A stretch of 64,000 bases of DNA from Planctomycetota bacterium. Lineage in GTDB: Bacteria; Planctomycetota; Planctomycetia; Pirellulales; Pirellulaceae. This document shows, piece by piece, positions 55,153 through 63,591 of the stretch (within the stretch, counting starts at the first letter, position 1; the number at the start of each line of letters is the position of its first letter). The stretch lies in the NCBI GenBank assembly GCA_026692905.1, contig JAPLNL010000041.1, forward strand, positions 1-64,000. The letters are read 5' to 3'. The position numbers were made by a program, and so were the translations under genes. A model generated the notes under the pieces. It worked only from the letters and a program-made list of their open reading frames with translations. It was not told the origin of the DNA and made no database searches.

Positions 55153-56262
55153 GTCTTCTCCGATTCAAAGAAGTCTCTAACATCGAACTTGCCGGTGACG
55201 GCGGCGGAGATCAGGGCGGTTCTGCGTTCTTGCAGCAGCTCGATGGCTCGCTCGGCCTCGGCGGTTAGGGCGTCGAGCTTCAAGCTGCTTTCCGAAACGA
55301 ACCGGATTATTGAAGTTTGTTCGTTAGCAGGCGGAAGCACGACCGGAAGTTCCATGAGGTTGCTTGACGAGATGGAAGCAAGATTTGTGCTCTGCTTCGA
55401 TCTGCTCATGAAATAGAACTGGGCGTAATCCGAACTGGTAATCGTATTCAGCCACTGTAGTCTCGCCGGTCAAGTCCTTCCCCTTTGCTACTCCTGTTTG
55501 GACGGAAGCGATTCGCTTTAGTGCAACCACCTCCCAGTGTTTAGGCACATCGCCGAGCCATTCGATGCCGGAGGGCTTTAGGGGGGCGTGAGGGTTCAAG
55601 CCTTTGGTGACGGCGTGGGAGATGACGGCTTGGCGCTTTTCTTTCAGCAGTTCTATCAGCCGACGCTGCTCTCCCACCAACGCGTCTATCTTCGAGGTTT
55701 CACGGTCGAGAAAGGTTGCGATCAAATTTTGTACTGTAATTGGCGGAAATGCCGTTGCGAAGTTCCGAACAAATGCATCGGGAACTCGCTTCTGTCCTCC
55801 GGCGCCGTACATGTGTGATTCGCCCAGACTGCGAAACTCGGTTGAGATGAAAAGGTAGTGGAGATATGTGCCGATTACTTCATGGGGTTTTGGGCGCACA
55901 ACTATCAATTCTGTTGTACCAAAACCGATTCCATGGGTAAGCCCGCACATCAATGCACCTTTGCCGTTCTCAAAGCATGGTGTAATTTTCGCTACAGTGA
56001 CGTCACCATTGCGAAAGTAGGTGTATCCAGTTTCCACTTCGGCGATCGGTTTTTCCTTTGCTAAGTTCAACGTTCCGTCATCCCCAATCGCCTCCATTGG
56101 CAAAAACGAGACGGCGGTTTCACGAGGAAGGTGGCTGATCTCTGATTTTGACGGATTGATTTCTGTAGCGAAACGCAGTCGTTTAACATTCCAATTTGCT
56201 GGAACTTCACCAAGCCATTCGACGCCGCTGTCTTTGTACTTTGGGTATGTCGGAAAGCTCAT
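55149..56262 (-). pseudogene. hsdS: hsdS specificity subunit, damaged in the second target domain
   Basis: The first frame starts at 56262 (MSFPTYPKYKDSGVEWLGEV) and holds a full first target-recognition domain and the central coiled coil (ETSKIDALVGEQRRLIELLK, KRQAVISHAVTKGLNP). The second domain begins with SGIEWLGDVPKHWEVVALKR, but after about 45 residues it loses its frame. The other frame (up to 55149) gives the C-terminal end, LMELPVVLPPANEQTSIIRF and LLQERRTALISAAVTGKFDV. Most of the second target domain is missing, so the subunit should not recognise a full bipartite site. HsdS normally directs HsdM and HsdR to DNA. Confidence 0.85.
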
Positions 56263-56286
56263 TTGTCGACTCCAGGAGTACCGATT

Positions 56287-56349
56287 TTCACGCGGAGACG
56301 CGGAGTTTTGAGATGCATTCTCTCCGCGTCTCCGCGCCTCCGCGTGAAA
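56287..56349. repeat. Family H palindrome, one of several in the island
   Basis: TTTCACGCGGAGACGCGGAG faces CTCTCCGCGTCTCCGCGCC, with an extra CTCCGCGTGAAA. A near-identical element, including the flank TTTGAGATGCATTCTCTCCG, is at about 60421-60489. A third partial copy is at about 56825-56848 (TGCGTCTCCGCGCCTCCGCGTGA). They border the GxxExxY gene and the damaged genes. Confidence 0.9.
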
Positions 56350-56372
56350 CTTATTCATAGAACCGAGAACGA

Positions 56373-56810
56373 TCATTCTTTGACCTCCGGACTATTCCGG
56401 TTCACACGTAATACCGTTGAATCCGACGCAGAAAGTTTATTCACAATGCGATGTAGCCCTTCCTTTAACGTCGCTTCTCCGAAATTGATCAACAATCCAA
56501 CTTGCAGATTTGTCAACCGAAGGTAGGTAAGTAACTGTTTACTGTGAACAGGAGCAAGTTTTTCGACCGACTTGAGTTCGACTATCACTCGCCCCTCCAC
56601 AAGTAAGTCGATTCGGAATCCCTCTTCGAATACCATACCATCGTATTCAAATCGAATCACCTGCTGCCGTTCGACTCGTAACCCACGTCTCTCCAACGCA
56701 CGAGCCAACACAGCTTCATAGACCGATTCAAGCAACCCCGGCCCAAGTTCAATATGGATCTTGATCGAGCAATCAATAATCGCCCCAGTGATTTCATCCA
56801 GTTCCATCAT
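56373..56810 (-). CDS. GxxExxY protein
   Basis: 145 residues. The family motif is visible as GPGLLESVYE (about 23-32), with the start DEITGAIIDCSIKIHIELGP, and it is followed by a PD-(D/E)xK-like core (FEEGFRIDLLVEGRVIVELK, with Asp-Lys spaced as in nucleases). Members are small proteins of unknown role found in many islands and often next to repeat elements, as here. The start has two ATGs, at 56810 and 56807. It stands between the DUF1016 remnant and hsdS, on the same strand, with family H repeats on both sides. Confidence 0.85.
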   Translation of the reverse strand: MMELDEITGAIIDCSIKIHIELGPGLLESVYEAVLARALERRGLRVERQQVIRFEYDGMVFEEGFRIDLLVEGRVIVELKSVEKLAPVHSKQLLTYLRLTNLQVGLLINFGEATLKEGLHRIVNKLSASDSTVLRVNRNSPEVKE

Positions 56811-56868
56811 TTGCTCCCACCCTCTGCGTCTCCGCGCCTCCGCGTGATCCCGTTTGAATATTCAGTTC

Positions 56869-57772
56869 TCATGACTCGCCCTCTGTGGTCAAATCCTGTG
56901 ACAATTCGGCTTCAATGTCTTCAATGCTTGGCAGACTGGACGCGAGTTTTTCGGGTAATGCTCGAGTCAGTTCATAGTCCGCCACCCCGATCGGCTTGTC
57001 GATGTCTCTCAATGAATATTCCGCAATGATCCGATCTTTGGTTTGACACAGGATTAGACCAAGCGTTGGTTGATCTTGGGGATGTCGTAGTTGGTCATCG
57101 ACTACCGAGCAATAGAAATTCATCTTGCCGGCATACTCCGGTTTGAACTCCCCCTTCTTCAAATCCACCACGACGAAACAGCGAAGTTGCAAATGGTAAA
57201 ACAGCAAGTCGCTGGTGAGCCTGTGATTTGATTTGAGCCGTCAAAACGTCGCGGCTCCAGCCTTGCTCGATGGTCTGTCGAGCGTACCATAGCCGAATGG
57301 ATTTATCCTTTACCATTTGCATCAAAGCAATGTTGTGGCTCCAGCTCACCTGCAGAAGCAAAGCCGTACTTAGATTTTCGGTTGCGAGCTCACTTAATTG
57401 GCGCACGGTCTGTGCGCTAATTTCGGTGCCGCCCACGGAAGATTTGTCGCCAGCAATTTGGCGCACGGGCCGTGCGCCAATTGAAGAAAACTCAGGGGTT
57501 TCGTTCCAAAATCGAACCATTCGCTTCAAATTCGCTGGTGAAAACCCTTTTTCTTCCGGAAGCTCATTCTTCAAATCAACGGCTAGCCGTGGAATCACTT
57601 TTGCCCCCCAGCCTTCGCGTTCCTGCCGAGACGCAATCATTCGTCCCACGTCCCAGTACATCAGGATCATCTCAGCGTTGGCAGACAAAACCGCCCGTTG
57701 CTGAGCTTGTCGAACACGAGCTTTGATTTCAGACAGCAGTTCTGAATAGAGAGATAATTCGTTTTTGTTCAT
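56869..57772 (-). pseudogene. DUF1016-type (PDDEXK) nuclease with internal deletion
   Basis: The first part (from the ATG at 57772) reads [20 protein letters not shown] and GRMIASRQEREGWGAKVIPR, the helical N-terminal domain of the YhcG/DUF1016 family. At IKSQAHQR the sequence jumps in another frame to LLFYHLQLRCFVVVDLKKGE and GKMNFYCSVVDDQLRHPQDQ, the nuclease core's C-terminal half, and ends at 56869. The middle, including the beginning of the nuclease fold, is missing. Its ATG makes an ATGA overlap with the stop of hsdM. The family is often tied to type I restriction-modification loci. Confidence 0.83.
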
Positions 57773-59610
57773 TTGGACAATCCTCCAATCATTTTCAAGA
57801 TGCGATCGGTAACCCCTTTCAGTTCGGCGTCGATCTCGGCAAGTTCCCTTGGTGGCTTGAAGACGTAGAAGTGGCGGTTGAATGGGATTTCGTAGCCGAC
57901 TTTGGTCTTTTCGTGATCGATCCAAGCGTCGGGTGCGTGAGGCAATACTTCGCGTTTGAAATAGGTCTCGACTTTCTCGCTCAGTGGCACGTTCTCCGTG
58001 TCGCGTAGGTTGGCGTCCGGTTGCGGTTTGCCTTTCAGCTTGCCTTTGGTTGAGAGCACGATGTTGCCGGCTGCGTCACGTTCGGGGCGTTCTACGGTGA
58101 TGGTGTGGTAGCCGAACTCTTCGTTTTTGAAAATGCGGCTAATGGGTGTCGCGTTCGTATGCCCCTCACCCCCAGCCCCGTAACTCACAGTTCTCCCCGA
58201 AGCGGGGCGAGGGGAGCCAGATTTGATTTTGATAGGCTTGCGGGTTTCAGGATCGATGGAGACTTCTTTGCATTCACCGAATAGTCGAGTGATCTCGACA
58301 ATGTGTTCGGGACTGAGTTCCTTGCGCTTGCTGCCAAGGCTCTTTCGCATCTTCTGCCACATGCCGCTTGCGTCGATGAGTTGCAATTTGCCTTGGCGAT
58401 GTGCCGGCTTACGGTTGCTAACGATCCAAACGTAAGTGCTAATTCCAGTATTGTAAAACATGTCGGTGGGCAAGCCGATGATCGCTTCCACCAAATCGTT
58501 TTCTAGCACGTAGCGACGAATCTCGCTTTCGCCTGAGCCCGCTCCACCGGTGAACAGCGGTGAGCCATTGAGGACGATGCCGAATCGACTGCCACCATCT
58601 TTGGCGGGACGCATCTTTGATATGAGATGCATCAGGAACAGAAGTGAGCCGTCACTAACTCTTGGTAGACCGGGACCGAAGCGACCGTTGAAGCCTTGCT
58701 GTTCGGCTTCTTTGCGGATGTCCTTTTCGATCTTCTTCCACTCGACACCAAAGGGTGGATTCGACAGCATATAGTCGAACTCTTTTCCTGGGAGTCCATC
58801 GTTCGAGAGTGTGTTGCCGAACTTAATGTTGGCGATGTCTTGTCCCTTGATCAGCATGTCGGCTTTGCAGATGGCGTAGGACTCTGGATTGAGCTCTTGC
58901 CCGTACATGACTAAACGTGCGTCTGGGTTCAGCTCGGCAAGATGCTCGCCACCAACCGAAAGCATACCCCCAGTTCCCGCCGTTGGATCGTACATCGATC
59001 TGACCACGCCGGGTTTGGTGAGAGCATCGTCGTCTTCGATGAAGAGCAAGTTGACCATGAGCCGGATGACTTCGCGGGGCGTGAAGTGCTCTCCGGCGGT
59101 TTCGTTGGAGATTTCAGCGAACTTGCGAATGAGTTCCTCGAACACGGCGCCCATGTCTTCATTGCTGACAGCTTCTGGGTGAAGATCGATGTTGGCGAAC
59201 TTCTCAGAGACCTGGTAAAGCAAGGCTGCTTTGTCCAGCTTTTCGATCTGCGTGTGGAATTCGAACGATTCGAAGATGTCGCGGACTGCCGGCGAAAACG
59301 CTTGGATGTAGGCGAACAGGTTTTCCTTGATGTGATCTTGGTCCCCCATCAATTTCTTCATATCCAGCGGGGATGTATTGAAGAACAGTTGCCCCGACTT
59401 CCTGAGCAGAAACGGTTCAGGGGCAATGCCGGCTGCGGTTCGCTTCTCGAGTTCCTTCAGTACCGCTTCTTTGGTCCCATCGAGCACGCAGTCCAGGCGT
59501 CGAAGGACAGTGAATGGCAGAATGACTTTGCCGTACTCAGATTGCTTGTAGTCGCCACGCAGAAGATCGGCAACGGACCAAATAAAGGACGAAAGGTTGG
59601 GTTGATTCAT
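57769..59610 (-). CDS. hsdM: Type I DNA methyltransferase HsdM
   Basis: 613 residues, apparently intact. The N-terminal helical domain begins [20 protein letters not shown]. The S-adenosylmethionine site is DPTAGTGGM at 208-216, and the adenine-N6 catalytic motif is NPPF at 284-287. Unlike close relatives, it carries a segment of about 26 residues at 465-490 ([18 protein letters not shown]) that comes from an inserted palindromic repeat in frame. The C-terminal region is complete up to KMIGGLSK. HsdM methylates adenines when joined with HsdS; the local hsdS is damaged, so activity needs another specificity subunit. Stop overlaps the start of the DUF1016 remnant. Confidence 0.93.
   Translation of the reverse strand: MNQPNLSSFIWSVADLLRGDYKQSEYGKVILPFTVLRRLDCVLDGTKEAVLKELEKRTAAGIAPEPFLLRKSGQLFFNTSPLDMKKLMGDQDHIKENLFAYIQAFSPAVRDIFESFEFHTQIEKLDKAALLYQVSEKFANIDLHPEAVSNEDMGAVFEELIRKFAEISNETAGEHFTPREVIRLMVNLLFIEDDDALTKPGVVRSMYDPTAGTGGMLSVGGEHLAELNPDARLVMYGQELNPESYAICKADMLIKGQDIANIKFGNTLSNDGLPGKEFDYMLSNPPFGVEWKKIEKDIRKEAEQQGFNGRFGPGLPRVSDGSLLFLMHLISKMRPAKDGGSRFGIVLNGSPLFTGGAGSGESEIRRYVLENDLVEAIIGLPTDMFYNTGISTYVWIVSNRKPAHRQGKLQLIDASGMWQKMRKSLGSKRKELSPEHIVEITRLFGECKEVSIDPETRKPIKIKSGSPRPASGRTVSYGAGGEGHTNATPISRIFKNEEFGYHTITVERPERDAAGNIVLSTKGKLKGKPQPDANLRDTENVPLSEKVETYFKREVLPHAPDAWIDHEKTKVGYEIPFNRHFYVFKPPRELAEIDAELKGVTDRILKMIGGLSK
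58140..58218. repeat. Repeat element inserted in frame inside hsdM
   Basis: CCCCTCACCCCCAGCCCC (58162-58179) and CTCCCCGAAGCGGGG with CGAGGGGAGCC (58193-58217) form a hairpin-type element of REP-like composition unlike the surrounding gene. It adds about 26 codons and keeps the hsdM frame. The rest of the gene looks undisturbed. Confidence 0.75.
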
Positions 59611-59793
59611 CTAGATTCCAGGCAAACGGAAGGGAGAAGTCCGTGTAGTATACTTGATTCTTGAAACAATCGATCTCTCCTTGAAAAATGGCAACGACGA
59701 AACTTCCTTGGTTTCCGGCCTGATATCGTAAGCCAACTCCGGCTTACCAAATTTGTTGCTCCAACCCGAAACGAAAACGATGCCGAACTCCAT
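59611..59793 (-). CDS. Small protein just upstream of hsdM, uncertain
   Basis: 60 residues, with a stop codon directly before the hsdM ATG (TAG then ATG). The sequence MEFGIVFVSGWSNKFGKPEL has normal codon character, but I recognise no family. It may be a real small gene of the operon, or the 3' piece of a lost gene. Upstream the frame is closed by a stop about 10 codons further. Confidence 0.4.
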   Translation of the reverse strand: MEFGIVFVSGWSNKFGKPELAYDIRPETKEVSSLPFFKERSIVSRIKYTTRTSPFRLPGI

Positions 59794-59812
59794 CTTCGTA
59801 TTGAATGGCGAA

Positions 59813-60019
59813 TCACACCCCGTAGCGGTGAATCAAGCCGCTTTTGATCTGGAGAGCGATCTGCAAACGCTTATCGCACAGTACCCCAATCTCCTTAACG
59901 ACGCGTTGAAGTAAACCGTCATACCGCGCGATAGCAGCGTTTGCAGTGCCGACTTTTTTGATCAATCGTCGGATATCAAGGCAGGTCAAAGGCAATTCAT
60001 CGGGAACATATGGCGTCAT
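59813..60019 (-). pseudogene. fic-family gene remnant (N-terminus)
   Basis: The ATG at 60019 begins MTPYVPDELPLTCLDIRRLI and ANAAIARYDGLLQRV, the usual start of Fic/DOC proteins found in type I restriction loci. After about 40 residues the sequence changes to VKEIGVLCDKRLQIALQIKS and ends at 59813. The HxFx(D/E)GNGRxxR catalytic motif is absent, so this is a short remnant. Its start overlaps the end of an hsdS tail at 60016, as in complete hsdS-fic pairs. Confidence 0.75.
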
Positions 60020-60117
60020 TGTTTTGCTCCTTGCAAGGCGAGTTCGCGGACGTCGATTTTCCCGGTCACGGCAGCGGAGATTAGGGCGGTCCGGCGTTCG
60101 TGCCGTAGCCAGACCCT
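60016..60117 (-). pseudogene. Second hsdS remnant (C-terminal tail)
   Basis: The frame gives HERRTALISAAVTGKIDVRE and ends ALQGAKQ at 60016. This is the same C-terminal block as in the hsdS gene at 55149-56262 (QERRTALISAAVTGKFDVRD), so it is a tail of a second specificity gene. A stop lies just upstream at 60118-60120. It overlaps the fic start. Confidence 0.85.
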
Positions 60118-60119
60118 TT

Positions 60120-60734
60120 AACTGCGACACAAATTGATTCCTTCGATTGAAGTTCTGATTTCGTATCAGGATTATAGCAGATGGCGAAAATTGGCAAAAT
60201 CGCCGGAAAAAGCTTAGTTTCATCGGAATAAAATCAGCGACCAATACTTCTCGCTGCACAAAACACGGCTTTTTGGGTGCCCGTTTTGCGATCATCAGGT
60301 CGACAGTTCAACAATTTCCCCTTCCGCGTCCCTCAGTCCTGACAAGATTGGTCTAAGGACTCTCATCGAGTGGAGATCATCCTGAGCAATAGAGTCGAGC
60401 AGTTTTTCAGCCGCCATGAGTATCGATTCTCACGCGGAGGCGCCGAGACGCGGAGCTTTGAGATGCATTCTCTCCGCGTCTCCGCGTGATCCCCGCGTGA
60501 TCCCCTTTGAAAATTGGCGATCATAACTAGCCCGCTGTCGTCAAATCCTTCGGCATCCCACCGGAACAATTGTCCGAATCGGAGCAGATTCTAGGCAAAA
60601 ATTGGGAATCGATTTGCTGAACCGTTGACAAGCCTTGGCCGTAATCGATATGATAAACAAACGCAATTCGATTGCATTTGCGTTTTAAGCGGTTTTGAGC
60701 GGCAGTCTGGCCTTCCCTCTTTTCGGTACAAAGT
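60120..60734. other. Gap with island debris and a family H repeat
   Basis: Family H element at about 60421-60500. On the minus strand near 60533-60560 a short frame reads MPKDLTTAG then stop, similar to the end of the DUF1016 gene (LTTEGES), and like that gene it is followed by a family H repeat. It is probably the last trace of a second DUF1016 copy. No supported gene is present. The start of the DUF1559 gene is at 60735. Confidence 0.5.
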
Positions 60735-61631
60735 ATGAAAACGAACTCCCTAAATAAAATGCAGAAGCGACGCGGCTTTACCTTGGTTGAGCTATTGGTG
60801 GTAATTGCGATCATTGGGATCTTGGTGGGATTGTTGTTGCCGGCCGTTCAAGCGGCCAGAGAAGCAGCTCGCCGAGCTCAATGCATGAACAACGTACGCC
60901 AAATCGGTTTGGCTTTGACGAACTACGAATCGGCGTACAAACGATTTCCAAGCGGCTGGGTCGATTGGAAGCAAACGACCAAGCCGGGCTGGAGCATGAG
61001 CCAAGCGATCCTTCCTTTTATGGAGCAAACCAATCTTTCCAACCGATTGGACACCCATTTTTCGATCGATTCGATCGTGAATCGCCCGTTCCTCGAAACG
61101 GTCATCCCGACCTTTATCTGCCCCTCCGATCCGGCTCCCTCGATTTTCGAAATTGCGGAAGACTCGGGCTTGGATGAGGATGGAGGACAGAATATCGACA
61201 TCGGCAATAAACTCTTTCGCATTGCAAAGTCGAATTACGTTGGAGTGTTCGGTACGCTCGAAATCGATGATGTCCCATACAGAGGGGACGGTGTCTTTTT
61301 TGGCAATTCCTTCATTCGAATGCGGGACATGACGGACGGCGTTAGCAATACCATTATCTTTGGTGAGCGAGGCAGCCGATTGGGCGGCTCTCTATGGCAC
61401 GGATACATTTCCGAAGCGTCTGGTGCATCGGCAAGGTTTCTTGGGACGACCGACCACGTTCCCAACAGCCCCATCGGACATTTCGATGACTTTTCCAGCT
61501 ATCATACTGGCGGTACGCACTTTGTGAATGGCGACTGTTCGACCAAGTATTTGTCCAACAGCATCGACTTGGAAGTGTACCAAGCGCTTGCAACACGTGC
61601 GGGCGGAGAAGTTCCGAAGTCCGTCGACTAA
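60735..61631 (+). CDS. DUF1559 protein with pilin-type leader
   Basis: 298 residues. Class III leader: KMQKRRGFTLVELLVVIAII with cleavage after Gly and Glu at +5, then [20 protein letters not shown]. The DUF1559 body has PTFICPSDPAPS (Cys), RMRDMTDGVSNTIIFGERGS and ends with the SSYHTGGTHFVNGDCS box. It is the third DUF1559 member in the window and differs from that at 45657 by about 50 residues in length, mostly in the middle. The gene lies between the decayed island and a sugar isomerase-like gene. A role in surface or periplasmic structures is inferred from the leader only. Confidence 0.92.
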   Translation: MKTNSLNKMQKRRGFTLVELLVVIAIIGILVGLLLPAVQAAREAARRAQCMNNVRQIGLALTNYESAYKRFPSGWVDWKQTTKPGWSMSQAILPFMEQTNLSNRLDTHFSIDSIVNRPFLETVIPTFICPSDPAPSIFEIAEDSGLDEDGGQNIDIGNKLFRIAKSNYVGVFGTLEIDDVPYRGDGVFFGNSFIRMRDMTDGVSNTIIFGERGSRLGGSLWHGYISEASGASARFLGTTDHVPNSPIGHFDDFSSYHTGGTHFVNGDCSTKYLSNSIDLEVYQALATRAGGEVPKSVD

Positions 61632-61731
61632 CATCAGTCGAGTTCAACGATTTGTTTCGAAGTTGGCCGCAGATGTATTCCACTGTGACTAAGACAGTCT
61701 GCTGGCGAGCGAACATTCATTCTCAGTTTGG

Positions 61732-62556
61732 ATGGTTATGAAATTTGCGATTTGCAACGAAACCTTCGGCGATTGGCCAATCGAACGAGGGTTTCAAGCG
61801 GCAAGAAAGTACGGGTACGCGGGCATCGAAGTTGCCCCGTTCACTTTAGGCCCCAATGTTTACCAAATATCCGATTCCCAGCGTTCCGAATACAAGCAAT
61901 GCGCTGCCGAACATGGGCTTGAGATTGTCGGGCTGCATTGGCTGCTTGCCAAAACCTCGGGCTACCATCTCACCACCGAGGACCTCAACATTCGCTCCAA
62001 GACTAGCGAATACCTTTGTGCCCTGACTCAACTTTGCAGTGACATAGGTGGCAAACTGATGGTGCTGGGTTCGCCTTTGCAAAGGAATTTCCCTGCCACC
62101 ATGAGCCACGAACAAGCGATGGCAAACGCGGCGGACCTTCTTGCTGGCGTCGTTCCATGCCTAGAGATGTACGGAATTCAAATCGCGGTCGAACCGCTCG
62201 GACCTCAGGAAGGAAACTTCCTGAATCATGCCTTCCAAGCCCGCGAGTTGATTGACATGATTGGCAGCCCTCAAATCCAATTGCATCTTGATGTCAAAGC
62301 TATGAGTAGCGAAGGAGAACCGATCGACTCAATTATCCGCAAGCACGAAGACTTGATGATTCATTTCCACGCAAACGACCCGAACCGGCTTGGGCCAGGC
62401 ATGGGCGATGTCGATCAAAAGCCCATCTTTGCTGCCCTCAAGGCAATTGATTATGCGGGCTGGGTCAGTGTCGAGGTGTTCGACTATGCGCCCGGTGTTG
62501 ATACGATTCTTGGCGAAAGCATGGCAAATATGCTCAACGCTCTAGGTGCGATCTAA
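61732..62556 (+). CDS. Sugar-phosphate isomerase/epimerase-type TIM barrel
   Basis: 274 residues. It belongs to the xylose isomerase-like barrel superfamily: KFAICNETFGDWPIERGFQA, AGIEVAPFTL, EIVGLHWLLA, VLGSPLQRNF, IAVEPLGPQE with a metal-binding Glu, LHLDVKAMSS, MIHFHANDPNRLGPG and WVSVEVFDY. These residues match the metal and sugar sites of hexulose-3-phosphate epimerase-like and inositol-catabolism enzymes. The specific sugar cannot be told. Two ATGs are close together (61732 and 61738). It stands alone in the intact part of the chromosome. Confidence 0.88.
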   Translation: MVMKFAICNETFGDWPIERGFQAARKYGYAGIEVAPFTLGPNVYQISDSQRSEYKQCAAEHGLEIVGLHWLLAKTSGYHLTTEDLNIRSKTSEYLCALTQLCSDIGGKLMVLGSPLQRNFPATMSHEQAMANAADLLAGVVPCLEMYGIQIAVEPLGPQEGNFLNHAFQARELIDMIGSPQIQLHLDVKAMSSEGEPIDSIIRKHEDLMIHFHANDPNRLGPGMGDVDQKPIFAALKAIDYAGWVSVEVFDYAPGVDTILGESMANMLNALGAI

Positions 62557-62736
62557 ATTCATGACGGACAGAATTGTCTTTTTGGAAGAACGCGTTGTCA
62601 GCGTTGAGTGTTCGTTGATTTGGTTACGCTCAAACTAATTGCGATCCCCGATGAAGTTCGGGCTGCGTTTCAATTAACCAAAAAAGCCTTGCCGTGAAAA
62701 AACGCCAACACTTTGTCTTCTTCAACAGCTACCTGG
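62557..62736. other. Gap between convergent genes; no gene seen
   Basis: No coding region or clear hairpin terminator was recognised in this 180-bp stretch between the TIM-barrel gene and the membrane protein read towards it. Confidence 0.5.
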
Positions 62737-63576
62737 CTATCGCCTAGGCTTTCGTAGCCACTGCTTGAATCCGAGGTAGGCCATGCACAGAACAGCCAAC
62801 GTGCAAATGGTGAGCGTCCAGTTCGTTCGCGCTCCGATTTCTTTTGCGATCGGCTCGACCACGACATTCGCAGCGACACCCGCCAAATCCCTCGTTCCGT
62901 TAATAAACGGTTCTGGATCCGCGATGAACGCGACGAGCGCCGTTCCAACCAAAAGCGAGCCTTTGTTTTTCCAAACGAAATTCATGGCATCGTCGCCATA
63001 CTTTCCAACAACATTCATGAGCTCAGAAGTTTTACCTATTTTTGCCAATACCCCATCGTCTAACATCATCTTGAGTTGTCGCCCACCCTTGGTCGAAACG
63101 TTTCTTAGGGCGGCCGCACCGGACTGTCCGGCTAGCTCCAAGATAGGCTCCGCGATCTCTCCATGCTTCATCATGGCTTCCGCGGCCTCGTCGCCGAGCT
63201 TAGACGCGATCGCTCGTCGGCTTTGATTCGCGACGACCCAAATCGCATCGTCACCATGCTTGGCTAAGAGTCTAGCGGATTGTTCGACCCCTTCCGCAGC
63301 TGCGTTATCTAGCAATTGAACGGATCGAGGACCGACCTTCCGAACCGCTGCCGCTACATCGTCTCCATACTTAACGAGTAGTGACTCGACCTTGCGAGTT
63401 AGAATCTCACTCCCTTCTTCTGCGACCTCTTTTCCGAATCGGCGAGATATAAACTCAACCAACTCGCGTGCCATGACGGCCTTTCCTTGCGCAAAAAGAG
63501 CAGAGCATTGACACACGTTCAGGCCACACATGACGAGGCAGGCTGGCACAAGCCATAGCTTTGAATTCGGACTCAT
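62737..63576 (-). CDS. Membrane protein with KxGDD-type helical repeats
   Basis: 279 residues. A signal or anchor lies at about 8-28 (WLVPACLVMCGLNVCQCSAL). The soluble part is helical and has three similar units: LLVKYGDDVAAAVRKVG, LLAKHGDDAIWVVANQS and VVGKYGDDAMNFVWKNK. Two hydrophobic segments follow near 212-226 (LLVGTALVAFIADP) and 252-270 (WTLTICTLAVLCMAYLGF). Repeats of this kind are known to me only as hypothetical planctomycete proteins. The next gene on the same strand starts upstream of it with a 15-nt gap, so they form an operon. Function unknown. Confidence 0.7.
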   Translation of the reverse strand: MSPNSKLWLVPACLVMCGLNVCQCSALFAQGKAVMARELVEFISRRFGKEVAEEGSEILTRKVESLLVKYGDDVAAAVRKVGPRSVQLLDNAAAEGVEQSARLLAKHGDDAIWVVANQSRRAIASKLGDEAAEAMMKHGEIAEPILELAGQSGAAALRNVSTKGGRQLKMMLDDGVLAKIGKTSELMNVVGKYGDDAMNFVWKNKGSLLVGTALVAFIADPEPFINGTRDLAGVAANVVVEPIAKEIGARTNWTLTICTLAVLCMAYLGFKQWLRKPRR

Positions 63577-63591
63577 ACTAAACCTCGCGAA

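Noticed and set aside
52721-60560. Prophage
   Set aside because: No capsid, tail, terminase or integrase gene is present; the content is restriction-modification and toxin-antitoxin debris.
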